A DNA stretch of 64,000 nt from an uncultured Cellulophaga sp. (GTDB taxonomy: Bacteria > Bacteroidota > Bacteroidia > Flavobacteriales > Flavobacteriaceae): positions 62,001 through 126,000 of the forward strand of contig CANLOV010000010.1 of the NCBI GenBank assembly GCA_947492955.1. Reading direction: 5' to 3'. Both the position numbers and the translations under genes were made by a program. Of the stretch, positions 9,735 to 17,748 are shown in pieces; positions within the stretch are counted from its first letter, which is position 1, and each line of letters begins with the position of its first letter. The notes below the pieces were generated by a model. That model had not been told where the DNA came from, ran no database searches, and saw only the letters and a program-made list of their open reading frames with translations.

Positions 9735-10333
9735 TCTTTATCCTTCTCTTTTATTGTCATAATGCCATATGTTTTATGAGCATTAATTACATTTTTACTA
9801 AAATCCATTCCTTCACCATCCATAACGGTTCCGTCTTCTGGGTTTACAAATTTAAATTTTTCTTGCGTAAACATCCATTCTCTATTCTGATCCCAGTATA
9901 ATTGCTGTGTTTCTATTTTTTTACCATCGTGGCTTTTTAACACCACATTCCCTTGCAAGTCTACCAAATTTAATACGGTATATATAATTCCATAATCTGC
10001 AACTACTGTGCTTTTTTTATTATTGTCATCAAAAAAAGCAACATGTAAACCATCTGGAAATATCTTATGCGCAAACTGTAAATTATCGTAATCCTCGCAT
10101 GTTTCACTAGTTAGTACCGTTTTTATTTTAGAATTTGCCTTACCATCTTTCTTTATAAGCGAATCTACCTCTGTATACGTTAACACAAAATTATGTGCTA
10201 TTCCTTGCGGGAAAATTTTTTCTTTCGCTTCTTCTCCAACACGCTCATAATTATCTTCACAGGAAAAAAAAAGCATTGCCATAGAAAATACTATGACAAT
10301 GCTTGTAAAATTATATGTATTTGTTTTTATCAT
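9731..10333 (-). CDS. lptC: LPS export protein LptC, lipoprotein form
   Basis: A 200-residue product with a lipoprotein signal (hydrophobic IVIVFSMAMLFFSC, lipidation Cys at residue 25) and a beta-rich domain of LptC type: residues about 75-180 contain FPDGLHVAFFDDN, VVADYGIIYTVLNLVDLQGNVVLKS and MDGEGMDFSKN. LptC bridges the LptBFG ABC transporter to LptA in moving lipopolysaccharide from the inner membrane. The gene follows a TPR-protein gene by one base and overlaps the next gene by four bases. The lipoprotein form replaces the membrane helix of enterobacterial LptC, as is usual in this phylum. Confidence 0.88.
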   Translation of the reverse strand: MIKTNTYNFTSIVIVFSMAMLFFSCEDNYERVGEEAKEKIFPQGIAHNFVLTYTEVDSLIKKDGKANSKIKTVLTSETCEDYDNLQFAHKIFPDGLHVAFFDDNNKKSTVVADYGIIYTVLNLVDLQGNVVLKSHDGKKIETQQLYWDQNREWMFTQEKFKFVNPEDGTVMDGEGMDFSKNVINAHKTYGIMTIKEKDKE

Positions 10334-10334
10334 C

Positions 10335-11705
10335 TTATAGATTAGGTACTTTTACGCTACCGCCTACCCAGCACTTAAAGGTAACTGTTTTTCCTGCCAT
10401 TCCAGAATTAAATATATCTGTTTTAGAAGGCGCTTTAGCTCTATAGCTTTTTGCTGTTTGGCTTGCTCTACCACTTAAAGAAGGATCCACTCTACCAGCT
10501 TTTGCTGCCATATCTGCTGCTTTCCAGTAGATGGCTCTTTTCTCAAAAGGAGTAGTACCACATTGGTTAGCACTACCAGCATATAAGTTAGCGATTAATA
10601 AATATGCTTTACCGTTAGATGAATTTGCATTAATTGCTTTTTGCGCATAGTTACGAGCACTAGATTTACTGCTTCTCCTTACGATAGTTGCAATTTTATA
10701 TAAAATATTAGATTTCTTATATGGGTCTTGCTCTAATTCAACTGCTTTATTAAAATCTGCAATAGCTCCACTTTTATTACCTGCTTTTTGTTTTAATAAA
10801 CCACCATACATGTATGCCGATGCAGATGGTTCTAAAGCTAATTGTGCTTCAAATAACTTTCTAAATAAAGGAGCATCTGTACACTCTTTTGCAAACATTC
10901 TACCAACTGCTCTTTTTACCCAAGCAATATCGTTCTTTTTAGCTTCGAAATTTTTCTCGTATAATGGAATTAAATTTTCACAATTTGCTAAAGCTCCCAA
11001 TTTAGAATCTATACTTCCTGCAATTTTACCATAAGACTTAGAATTTGTAGTAGCTCCTTTTAACCTTTTCTTTTCTTTAGAAGTCAGAGTTCCTTCTTCC
11101 TCTTTTGGTAATAACTTAGTAATTATACTAGTCATCTTTTTATTTTCAGACTCAATTTTTTCCGTAACATCGTCATACGTATCAAAAACCGATTGTAAAT
11201 CCTTACTACCTGCATTATGTAAATCTACTAAAGTAGAAAAATAGGTATATAATGCTTTAGGGCTTTTAAAATTAGCTTTATCTTCTGTAAAAGCTTTATG
11301 TAATAAATCATAAATCTCTGTATCCGTAGCTAATTTATTTTCTCTCTTTAAAGACGCTATTTTTATAAGAGTTGGTGCTACTTTTGCTTTCTTAGGAAAG
11401 TGCGTTGAACTTGCATCATATAAACCTAATAAATCTTTTATAAAGCCATCTTTTTCTGCGCCAGCAGCTTTCTTTATCTTATCCTTTAATATTTTTTCTC
11501 CGTAAGCAAAATTTGCATAATTTAATGCAGGGCAATTATCATATACCATTTTCCAAGGTGTATATGCTGCATCGTAATTTTTAACTTTTGCATGCTCTAC
11601 ATAAATAGATAAGTTGGTAATACATTCTGGATTTTGCTCTTGTGCATTAGAAATATTTATCATTCCTAATACCGCCGCAGCTATAAAGTAAAGTTTCTTT
11701 TTCAT
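10335..11705 (-). CDS. Exported tetratricopeptide-repeat protein
   Basis: A 456-residue protein with a signal peptide (MKKKLYFIAAAVLGMINISNAQ). The helical repeats are clearest near residues 290-390, where GGLLKQKAGNKSGAIADFNKAVELEQDPYKK and the following segment show the alternating small/large pattern of TPR units. A conserved C-terminal end FKCWVGGSVKVPNL suggests a defined domain edge. TPR proteins mediate protein-protein contact, so a periplasmic scaffold role is inferred. It lies between an outer-membrane barrel gene and lptC, which is a common flavobacterial order, and the exact function is unknown. Confidence 0.75.
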   Translation of the reverse strand: MKKKLYFIAAAVLGMINISNAQEQNPECITNLSIYVEHAKVKNYDAAYTPWKMVYDNCPALNYANFAYGEKILKDKIKKAAGAEKDGFIKDLLGLYDASSTHFPKKAKVAPTLIKIASLKRENKLATDTEIYDLLHKAFTEDKANFKSPKALYTYFSTLVDLHNAGSKDLQSVFDTYDDVTEKIESENKKMTSIITKLLPKEEEGTLTSKEKKRLKGATTNSKSYGKIAGSIDSKLGALANCENLIPLYEKNFEAKKNDIAWVKRAVGRMFAKECTDAPLFRKLFEAQLALEPSASAYMYGGLLKQKAGNKSGAIADFNKAVELEQDPYKKSNILYKIATIVRRSSKSSARNYAQKAINANSSNGKAYLLIANLYAGSANQCGTTPFEKRAIYWKAADMAAKAGRVDPSLSGRASQTAKSYRAKAPSKTDIFNSGMAGKTVTFKCWVGGSVKVPNL

Positions 11706-11733
11706 AATAATTATTTTATTCTGGTTAATGTAC

Positions 11734-12984
11734 TTAGTCTATTTTTCTCTTTTGGAACCATTTGTCACTTAATGATAGTCCAACATTTATTTTAAAATAA
11801 TTTTCTTGTATTAGAGAAGCTTTTGTTGTTCCTCTTCTTCCTATTTCAAAACCTATATTAATGTTTGAAAAATTTCTAACACCTGTGATAGATCTTTCCA
11901 ATGGTAATCCTACTCCAAAAGTTATGCCAAAATCGTTTATCTCTTCTCCTGCAACAACCATTCCTGTGTTTTCCACTCTTAAACCTCCTCTGTAGGTGAT
12001 GCGTTTAAAATAACTTGTAAAAGAAGTATAATCCGGAATATAAAATCCACCAACATTAATTTTAGTAGCATCATTGTAGGTTAAATTATTAACTCCTAAA
12101 AAATCATTTTTAAAAGAACCTAATTGTTGCATACTATACTCTGCTCCTACAAACCATTTCTTTTCTTTTCCGTATCCTAAACCAATTGTAGTTGTTGTAG
12201 GTATTTTTAATTCTGTACCTGCTACATCTCTCTCTATCAAATTTATAGATGTACCTGTTGTTTGTGTATTTTTAGATACTAGATTACTTTGCGTATCTAT
12301 TCGTAATGAGGTATAAAACGTATGGTTTTTATTAATTGGCTGCGAATAATTAATTGCTAAATTAAAATCTACTCCATGTATTACAGATTCTCTCCTATCT
12401 ATTGTAGCTAATTGCGTAGAACCAATAGTTTGTCTCCTTTCGCTTTCTATTGTTCCAAAATTAAAATTAGCCGTAGCTCCAATACTTAAATTCTCAATAA
12501 TCTCATACCCAAAAGAAAGAAACACTTTATTTAAACCTCCTGAGCCAGAAAAACTATTTGTTGTTACATCGTCACTAGCGCTATTTGTAGTTTCTGACAA
12601 TACATTATAACCTACAGAAGAATAAGGTGCTAATCCAAATCCCATTCCAAATCTTTTGGCCAATGGAACGCCTATAGCTAAATAATCTAAATTAACAATT
12701 GATGTGCTCTCACTAGCAGAATCACTCTTTAAATCAACTTTATTCCTTGAAATCCCCCCAGCATAGGTAGTTAACCTTAATTTGCTGTATGATGCTGGGT
12801 TGTTTAAGCTTAGATGTATACTATCTGCATACATGCTTATACCACCCATCATTTGATTTTCTACCGTTGTAGCTTTTCTTAAATCTCCTACACCATAATA
12901 AGAATAAGGGGACGCAGTACCATTTTGGGCTTGCAAACTATAGGCTGCGAAGCAAATTATTACAACTATAAATTTCTTAATCAT
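11734..12984 (-). CDS. Outer-membrane beta-barrel protein
   Basis: A 416-residue product with a signal peptide (MIKKFIVVIICFAAYSLQAQ) followed by a mature region starting NGTASPYSYYGVGDL. It shows alternating hydrophobic strands with aromatic ends throughout, and features such as RFGMGFGLAPYSSVGYNV that recall FadL/OmpP1-like barrels. Substrate and role are unknown. The stop of coaX is directly before its start (12985 against 12984), so the two genes are probably co-transcribed. Confidence 0.75.
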   Translation of the reverse strand: MIKKFIVVIICFAAYSLQAQNGTASPYSYYGVGDLRKATTVENQMMGGISMYADSIHLSLNNPASYSKLRLTTYAGGISRNKVDLKSDSASESTSIVNLDYLAIGVPLAKRFGMGFGLAPYSSVGYNVLSETTNSASDDVTTNSFSGSGGLNKVFLSFGYEIIENLSIGATANFNFGTIESERRQTIGSTQLATIDRRESVIHGVDFNLAINYSQPINKNHTFYTSLRIDTQSNLVSKNTQTTGTSINLIERDVAGTELKIPTTTTIGLGYGKEKKWFVGAEYSMQQLGSFKNDFLGVNNLTYNDATKINVGGFYIPDYTSFTSYFKRITYRGGLRVENTGMVVAGEEINDFGITFGVGLPLERSITGVRNFSNINIGFEIGRRGTTKASLIQENYFKINVGLSLSDKWFQKRKID

Positions 12985-13713
12985 CTAGTCTTTATTGTTT
13001 TCTAGCAAGTAATTTAACCCCTCTAAGAGAAATTTTGAATGCGCAAATATGGTATTTTTTAATCGTTTTGACAAAAATTGAGCATCGCCTCCTGTTAAAA
13101 TAACTGTTAAATCTTTAAATCTAGACGAATATTGACCAATTACACCGTCAATTTCATTACAAATACCATTAACAACACCACTGTGAATACTCTCTTCTGT
13201 TGAGTTTCCAATAAAATCTGTAAAATCTGTAGCTGCCAATAAAGGCAATTTAGAAGTTTGATTATGCAGTGCCTTATACCTCATATACATCCCTGGAGAT
13301 ATAGCACCTCCCAAATAAGTTCCTTTACTATCTAGCATATCATAAGTAACACATGTTCCTGCATCTATTATTAAAGTATTTTTTTTAGGATAAATATAAT
13401 ATGCTGCTACTGCTAAAGCTATACGATCTACACCTAAAGTATGTGGCGTTGCATATTTGTTTTTTAAAGGAGTTTCAGAATTATGACTTAAAACATGTAA
13501 ACCACACCTGTTTGAGAGTAAATTTAACGCTGTTTTATCTAAAAAACCAACAGATGAAGCTATTGCATGCTTAATTTTTGGATATTTTTTAAATATTTTT
13601 TCTATTTCATCAGAAAAAAATCTATTCTCTATTTTATCATAAAAAATACAGCTACCACTCTCATAAACAGCTATTTTAACCAATGTATTTCCTGCGTCTA
13701 GTATAAGATTCAT
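12985..13713 (-). CDS. coaX: Type III pantothenate kinase
   Basis: A 242-residue protein with all three phosphate-handling motifs of CoaX: DAGNTLVKIAV at residues 6-16, GVDRIALAVAAYY near residue 98 and IIDAGTCVTYD near residue 115, followed by GGAISPG. It phosphorylates pantothenate in the first step of coenzyme A synthesis, using the ASKHA fold, in the cytosol. It begins this minus-strand run and is divergent from the tRNA-Phe gene. Confidence 0.95.
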   Translation of the reverse strand: MNLILDAGNTLVKIAVYESGSCIFYDKIENRFFSDEIEKIFKKYPKIKHAIASSVGFLDKTALNLLSNRCGLHVLSHNSETPLKNKYATPHTLGVDRIALAVAAYYIYPKKNTLIIDAGTCVTYDMLDSKGTYLGGAISPGMYMRYKALHNQTSKLPLLAATDFTDFIGNSTEESIHSGVVNGICNEIDGVIGQYSSRFKDLTVILTGGDAQFLSKRLKNTIFAHSKFLLEGLNYLLENNKD

Positions 13714-13765
13714 GTAACAAAGTTCTGAAAAACTAAAAAACTATTGTCTTTTTTTTACATTTTTG

Positions 13766-13796
13766 TTTGCATATCGAAAATTTGAAATTATATTTG
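13766..13796 (+). promoter_or_regulatory. Promoter of the tRNA-Phe gene
   Basis: TTTG at 13766-13769 and TATATTTG at 13789-13796, with 19 bases between them, fit the Bacteroidota -33/-7 promoter precisely. The tRNA begins 20 bases downstream of the -7 box. Confidence 0.75.
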
Positions 13797-13816
13797 CACC
13801 CGCTTACACATAGCAT

Positions 13817-13889
13817 GGTGCCTTAGCTCAGTTGGTAGAGCAATGGACTGAAAATCCATGTGTCCCTGGTTCGATTCCTGGAGGCACCA
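13817..13889 (+). tRNA. tRNA-Phe (anticodon GAA)
   Basis: A 73-base cloverleaf. The acceptor arms GGTGCCT and AGGCACC are followed by discriminator A, the D-arm contains GCTC-AGTTGGTAGA-GC, and the anticodon stem is TGGA/TCCA around loop CTGAAAA with anticodon GAA. The T-loop is TTCGATT. The T-stem as written holds a central U-U opposition. No CCA is encoded. A terminator hairpin follows three bases after the gene, and a phage-derived region begins directly behind it. Confidence 0.97.
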
Positions 13890-13892
13890 CTT

Positions 13893-13921
13893 AAAAACCC
13901 GAACAAATTGTTCGGGTTTTT
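13893..13921. terminator. Terminator hairpin, copy 1 of a duplicated 29-bp element
   Basis: Arms AAAAACCCGAACAA and their exact complement surround a single central A, with T-runs both ways. It can end the tRNA transcript (plus) and the tailspike-like gene (minus). The identical 29 bases recur at 16681-16709. Confidence 0.9.
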
Positions 13922-13929
13922 TGTTTTTT

Positions 13930-16362
13930 TTAATTATTAGTTAATTGTATTATAGTTTCTTCCAATTGCTTAATTCGTTCTTCTTGCGTTAACTTATACG
14001 GTATAAAATATGAAGGTATTTTATCTCCTTCTACCATCATAAATTGATTATCGTTACCTATCACTATACCCAATCTAACATATGCTACATTAACAGGAAT
14101 TGCTATTTTCCCTGTTGTATGCGAATAACCTTTAGGAATCAAATTTTTATCTGCTCCATAAAAAGCAACAAATCGAGGCCATGGATTCATGGAATAAACA
14201 CTACCCTGTTTTACAGAAATAAAGTCACTCGCATTATGCACACCATCTACTATTTCATTACCATTTGAAGGTGAAAAATAAACGCCATTTGTAGTAGATG
14301 CTTTATTGTATAAGTTCAAAACCTCTTTATTATCAACTTTATTTTCCTTACTCCTTGGAGAGTAGGTATTATAATCAAAAAAGTTATCCTCTTGCTCATA
14401 CCATAACATTCCATTAATTAAATTAGTCCAAGCACCAGCATCTTGGGTTGCAAAAGGAGGATTGTACCCTGAATATATATCTTTTTTAACTGGATAACCA
14501 GCTGATGTATCATATTTATAAAAAGCTTCTAATTCAGTATTCTTATAATATAAATTTGCCAGAGCAGCATGTATTGATGGCTGATACAAATCAGTTGCAT
14601 TTAAAGGAACCTTTGCTCCAGTAGATTTTTTAAAGGAACGCTTATTATTCCATCCTCCATTAGCAGCATTTCTAAGGTATTTTGATTGCCCTATTAAAAA
14701 AGTATAAATACTTTTTTCTGTTACTCCATCTGTTGTGCTAGATCCTACATAAGGAGTATTGGTTAAATTTATTGAACCTGTTACAACACCTTCCGTAGTT
14801 GTATAATCATACAATCTATCATAAGGGAAATGATTAGCCAACGCATCGTTATGTGCCATTTCTAACATAGCAGCCAAACTTGCAAAACCATAGCTAACAC
14901 CTAATGCCGTGGAGTTATCATGATTACGGAACATTTCACACCATGTACCGTCTGGAAACAAACCATATTTAAGCGCTTCTTTAAAAAATTGCCTTGTCCA
15001 AAATTCTGAGTAAGTATCATCATTATGAATAGCCCAGCCATGAATATAATTGATTACCTCCCATCTTCTATTATTATATTCATCTTGACTTCTTATCATG
15101 GTATATTGATGCATTACATCTCCATGATTTGTATAAATAGGTGTTGGAGTAGATTGATTACTATTATAACTATACAAAACATTGTTATTTATTTGTTTTC
15201 GTGTAGAATATTCCCACCCTTTTCCAAAATAAGCATCTACTAAAGCTTTCTCATTATTTTCACAAATTTCTTTAAATCGTTTAAACCAATTTTCTATTTC
15301 TAGTTTATCACCATCCCCTAAAGTGGTTTGCATTTCTTTAATTAAACCATATGAGTCAAACATTTTTTTTACTTTACCCACTTGAATCCAAAGATCATCA
15401 TCAGATGCAAATCTTTTGTTTACAGGACTTTCTGCAGATACCCAATAAGCATCATATAGATTAGTTGCTGTTATTATTTCTAACAACTCATTAGCAACAA
15501 TATTAGCAATAGTTTCATTTTTTAAAGCCCATGCATAAACTGCCGATGTATGCATTTGCACTCCCTGCGAAGGTACACTATCATTTTCCCCAAAAAAAGG
15601 CCTCCATTCACTTGGATTTTCCTTAAATGCAGCAACATCTCGTTTTATACGAGCAACATCATCTGCAAAGCCAACCCCTAGGCTATACCCATTCTTTAAC
15701 CTTTCCGCAATTACCTCTCTTGCTTTGGGTGTAAATAATGTTAATTCACTAGATTCTTTATCTAATTTTATTTTATTCAACTCACTAATCTGCTCTTGAT
15801 AACTTTTTTTATACGATTCATAACTTGTAGACTCTGTACCTAATTGAAATTGAAAAACATCATCTAGGGCTGAACTGTATGAAAATCTAATATATACCGC
15901 TCCATTTGGTATGGTTGTTTGCGTACTATTAGAAAAACTACCCCCAAGCACTAAATTTTTATCTTCATCAAAAAAACACGTAGAACGCATATTATGTGAA
16001 GCCACATAATCCTGACCCGGAATAACCTTAATATAATCCGATGTATTATAAGTAATGTTTTCATCTAAATAATAAACTCCAGTTTCATTATTACTAAATA
16101 TAAAAGCCCCACAAGTTATAGTTTTCGCATTAAATAAATTAATAGAAGAACCGTCTCTATTGATAAACCATATTTTCCTAGAAGCATTATATTTATACGT
16201 TAATTTCGTAGTATCATTATAATACATTTCACCATCTACAGGGTTAATAGGCATATCATTTAACACTCCACCCAATTCTATATTTTCCATTAATAATGGA
16301 TCATCTTGCGAAAAACTATCAGCACACACTAACAGCGTTATTAAAAAAAATATTTTTTTCAT
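13930..16362 (-). CDS. Tailspike-like secreted protein with alginate-lyase-type toroid domain
   Basis: An 810-residue protein. It has a signal peptide (MKKIFFLITLLVCADSFSQ), then a short module around residues 30-70 (INPVDGEMYYN ... YKYNASRKIWF) that also occurs in the 393-residue neighbour. A jelly-roll-like binding module of the kind found in phage tail fibres covers about residues 100-185 and ends GTESTSYESYKKSY. A large helical middle part (about 200-640) follows, with DGTWCEMFRNHDNSTALGVSYG resembling the alpha/alpha-toroid of alginate and chondroitin lyases. A second copy of the binding module sits near the C-terminus (SDFISVKQGSVYSM ... YVRLGIVIGNDNQF ... PSYFIPYK), with a short coiled coil at the end. 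The probable role is polysaccharide binding and cleavage. Catalytic residues cannot be assigned. It is transcribed alone from the conserved leader upstream. Confidence 0.65.
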   Translation of the reverse strand: MKKIFFLITLLVCADSFSQDDPLLMENIELGGVLNDMPINPVDGEMYYNDTTKLTYKYNASRKIWFINRDGSSINLFNAKTITCGAFIFSNNETGVYYLDENITYNTSDYIKVIPGQDYVASHNMRSTCFFDEDKNLVLGGSFSNSTQTTIPNGAVYIRFSYSSALDDVFQFQLGTESTSYESYKKSYQEQISELNKIKLDKESSELTLFTPKAREVIAERLKNGYSLGVGFADDVARIKRDVAAFKENPSEWRPFFGENDSVPSQGVQMHTSAVYAWALKNETIANIVANELLEIITATNLYDAYWVSAESPVNKRFASDDDLWIQVGKVKKMFDSYGLIKEMQTTLGDGDKLEIENWFKRFKEICENNEKALVDAYFGKGWEYSTRKQINNNVLYSYNSNQSTPTPIYTNHGDVMHQYTMIRSQDEYNNRRWEVINYIHGWAIHNDDTYSEFWTRQFFKEALKYGLFPDGTWCEMFRNHDNSTALGVSYGFASLAAMLEMAHNDALANHFPYDRLYDYTTTEGVVTGSINLTNTPYVGSSTTDGVTEKSIYTFLIGQSKYLRNAANGGWNNKRSFKKSTGAKVPLNATDLYQPSIHAALANLYYKNTELEAFYKYDTSAGYPVKKDIYSGYNPPFATQDAGAWTNLINGMLWYEQEDNFFDYNTYSPRSKENKVDNKEVLNLYNKASTTNGVYFSPSNGNEIVDGVHNASDFISVKQGSVYSMNPWPRFVAFYGADKNLIPKGYSHTTGKIAIPVNVAYVRLGIVIGNDNQFMMVEGDKIPSYFIPYKLTQEERIKQLEETIIQLTNN

Positions 16363-16394
16363 TCTTACTTTATTATATCATTCTCAAAAATTAT

Positions 16395-16485
16395 TAACTC
16401 ACCTTTAAAACCTGCATACAACTTTTGTTATTGCTTTTTTCGGCGGTGATTACATGCCGTTTTTATTACTTTTATCTTTTACTTT
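16395..16485 (-). promoter_or_regulatory. Conserved leader upstream of the tailspike-like gene (copy 1)
   Basis: Read on the minus strand, this segment contains AAAACGG, ATCACCG, AAAGCAATAACAAAAGTT, ATGCAGGTTT and AAAGGTGA. The same blocks in the same order precede the 393-residue gene at 20588-20675. CGG/CCG arms around an 11-12-base loop are kept in both copies. It lies about 30-120 bases before the start codon and is probably a shared transcript leader or regulator-binding site. The rest of the 376-bp gap (16363-16738) holds only the terminator copy at 16681 and AT-rich sequence. Confidence 0.6.
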
Positions 16486-16680
16486 ACATCATTCTTATTG
16501 TATTAAATTGTTACTATGGTTATTCTTTTTTTACCTTATTTTCTGATTATTTAAGACAGTTCATCCCCAAAAACACCTATATACACTAGTAAAAATAAAA
16601 TATATTCCTACAGGTTATTTAAGTTAAATAATATTTATCCTTTTCTTAACTCTGAATGATTATTCTTAAGATATCAATAA

Positions 16681-16709
16681 AAAAACCCGAACAAATTGTT
16701 CGGGTTTTT
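16681..16709. terminator. Terminator hairpin, copy 2 of the duplicated 29-bp element
   Basis: Base-for-base the same as 13893-13921 (14-bp arms, one central A). It lies 29 bases past the end of the spanin-like gene and ends the longer phage-derived operon. The flanking bases differ between copies, so identity is limited to the hairpin and adjoining A/T runs. Confidence 0.88.
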
Positions 16710-16738
16710 ATTTATTTAACTCACAATTTTTAACTCAA

Positions 16739-17095
16739 CTACAAAACTCCTTTTCTTTTTAATCTTCGTCGCTCCCTATCCGACAATAATTTTAAAGCCA
16801 CACAACTATCTTTAGCCGCAATTAAATTTATTGGTTTTTGATTATTCATTGGTTCCAAAACTATTTTAACACTATCCGATTTTTTGATTTTAGCCACCCT
16901 AATCTCATTTTTTATTTCATTCTTGATAGTTTCTTTATCTATAGCCTTTTCTATAGTTGGCCGCAACTGCTCTACTGTTATTTTATGACTCTTAACAGAT
17001 GCTGCATAACCAATTACACCTCCTAGCAATACCGACACTACTATAATCACTAAATTCTCTGAAAGATTTTTAAAATTCACCTGCATACCTATCAT
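16739..17095 (-). CDS. Spanin-like small membrane protein (Rz-type architecture)
   Basis: A 118-residue protein with one N-terminal membrane helix (about residues 12-30, LVIIVVSVLLGGVIGYAA) and a charged, helical remainder rich in Lys and Glu (KAIDKETIKNEIKNEIRVAKIKK) ending in DRERRRLKRKGVL. This is the shape of a phage inner-membrane spanin. It follows a DUF5675 gene and a holin-like gene on the same strand, the usual order of a lysis cassette, which is the main support. Its start overlaps the DUF5675 gene by 26 bases (or 17 if ATG at 17086 is used). No family is recognised by sequence alone. Confidence 0.5.
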   Translation of the reverse strand: MIGMQVNFKNLSENLVIIVVSVLLGGVIGYAASVKSHKITVEQLRPTIEKAIDKETIKNEIKNEIRVAKIKKSDSVKIVLEPMNNQKPINLIAAKDSCVALKLLSDRERRRLKRKGVL

Positions 17096-17510
17096 TTATA
17101 ATTACCAACCTTGCTTTTATATCTTTCCCCATAGCATCCATAAACTCACTAAAAGCTTCTTTACTATTTACCATATCTTTATTTCCGTCACGATTAATAT
17201 CAAATTTTGCCATACCAGGAGCAAAACAACCATTTAACTGATTAGCAAAATTAGCCACATGAAACTTACACTCACTCCTATTTAAAATTCCATAAGCCTC
17301 CCAAAGTTTACGTCCAAATTTTGGAGAATGCTCTAATTTTAAATCATAAGTTCCTTGTGGTACGCAAGAAATATTTCGCTTGTTATTTAACCAACCTAAT
17401 TCTAAAACATGACGACTATACACAATATTTCCATACTCATTACGCACCAATAAGTTTCCTAGAGATTGTTTTCTACCAATTTTATACCGTATAATAAATA
17501 CTGTTTTCAT
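17070..17510 (-). CDS. DUF5675 family protein
   Basis: A 146-residue cytosolic-looking protein. The pattern SCVPQGTYDLKLEHSPKFGRKLWEAYG, then ILNRSECKFHVANFANQLNGCFAPG, matches the DUF5675 layout (a 'P-G-T-Y' turn, 'HSP.FG..LWE', then a 'H..N...D..GC..PG' stretch), a family frequent in prophages and near phage lysis genes of Bacteroidota. The enzymatic activity of the family is not established as far as I know. In this copy the Gly-Cys pair (GCFAPG) and the preceding His-Val-Ala-Asn are present. It is flanked by holin-like and spanin-like genes with short spacing, suggesting a lysis or envelope role. Confidence 0.75.
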   Translation of the reverse strand: MKTVFIIRYKIGRKQSLGNLLVRNEYGNIVYSRHVLELGWLNNKRNISCVPQGTYDLKLEHSPKFGRKLWEAYGILNRSECKFHVANFANQLNGCFAPGMAKFDINRDGNKDMVNSKEAFSEFMDAMGKDIKARLVIINDRYAGEF

Positions 17511-17522
17511 AGCAGTTAAAAT

Positions 17523-17747
17523 TTAATCTTCCAAACCCGTTCTGCGATTAAAAAGCTTTATATACAATATAGGTGCCGCCATTAACACCAAACCCGCCAA
17601 AGCAATAGCCCCAATTATACTTATATTTTCATACGTTTCTAAAACCACCTCTCGTATGGCATAGCCAAACAAGATAAGCCCTCCTAAAAAAGCAATGTAC
17701 TCCCACACGCTATATTTCTTTAAAAATGATTCTTTTATTTTGTTCAT
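17523..17747 (-). CDS. Holin-like small membrane protein
   Basis: A 74-residue protein with a basic N-terminus (MNKIKESFLKKYS) and two hydrophobic helices (about residues 17-33 and 41-63), ending in a polar tail FNRRTGLED. Size and topology fit a class II holin. It starts one base after the stop of the beta-helix gene and is followed 12 bases later by DUF5675. The function is inferred from topology and position only. Confidence 0.5.
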   Translation of the reverse strand: MNKIKESFLKKYSVWEYIAFLGGLILFGYAIREVVLETYENISIIGAIALAGLVLMAAPILYIKLFNRRTGLED

Positions 17748-17748
17748 T

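Noticed and set aside
13817-13889. tRNA-Phe as a proven attachment site of the phage-derived island
   Set aside because: No repeat of the tRNA 3' end is found near 21610 or elsewhere in the window, and there is no integrase, so att sites cannot be named. The repeated 29-bp element is a terminator, not part of the tRNA.
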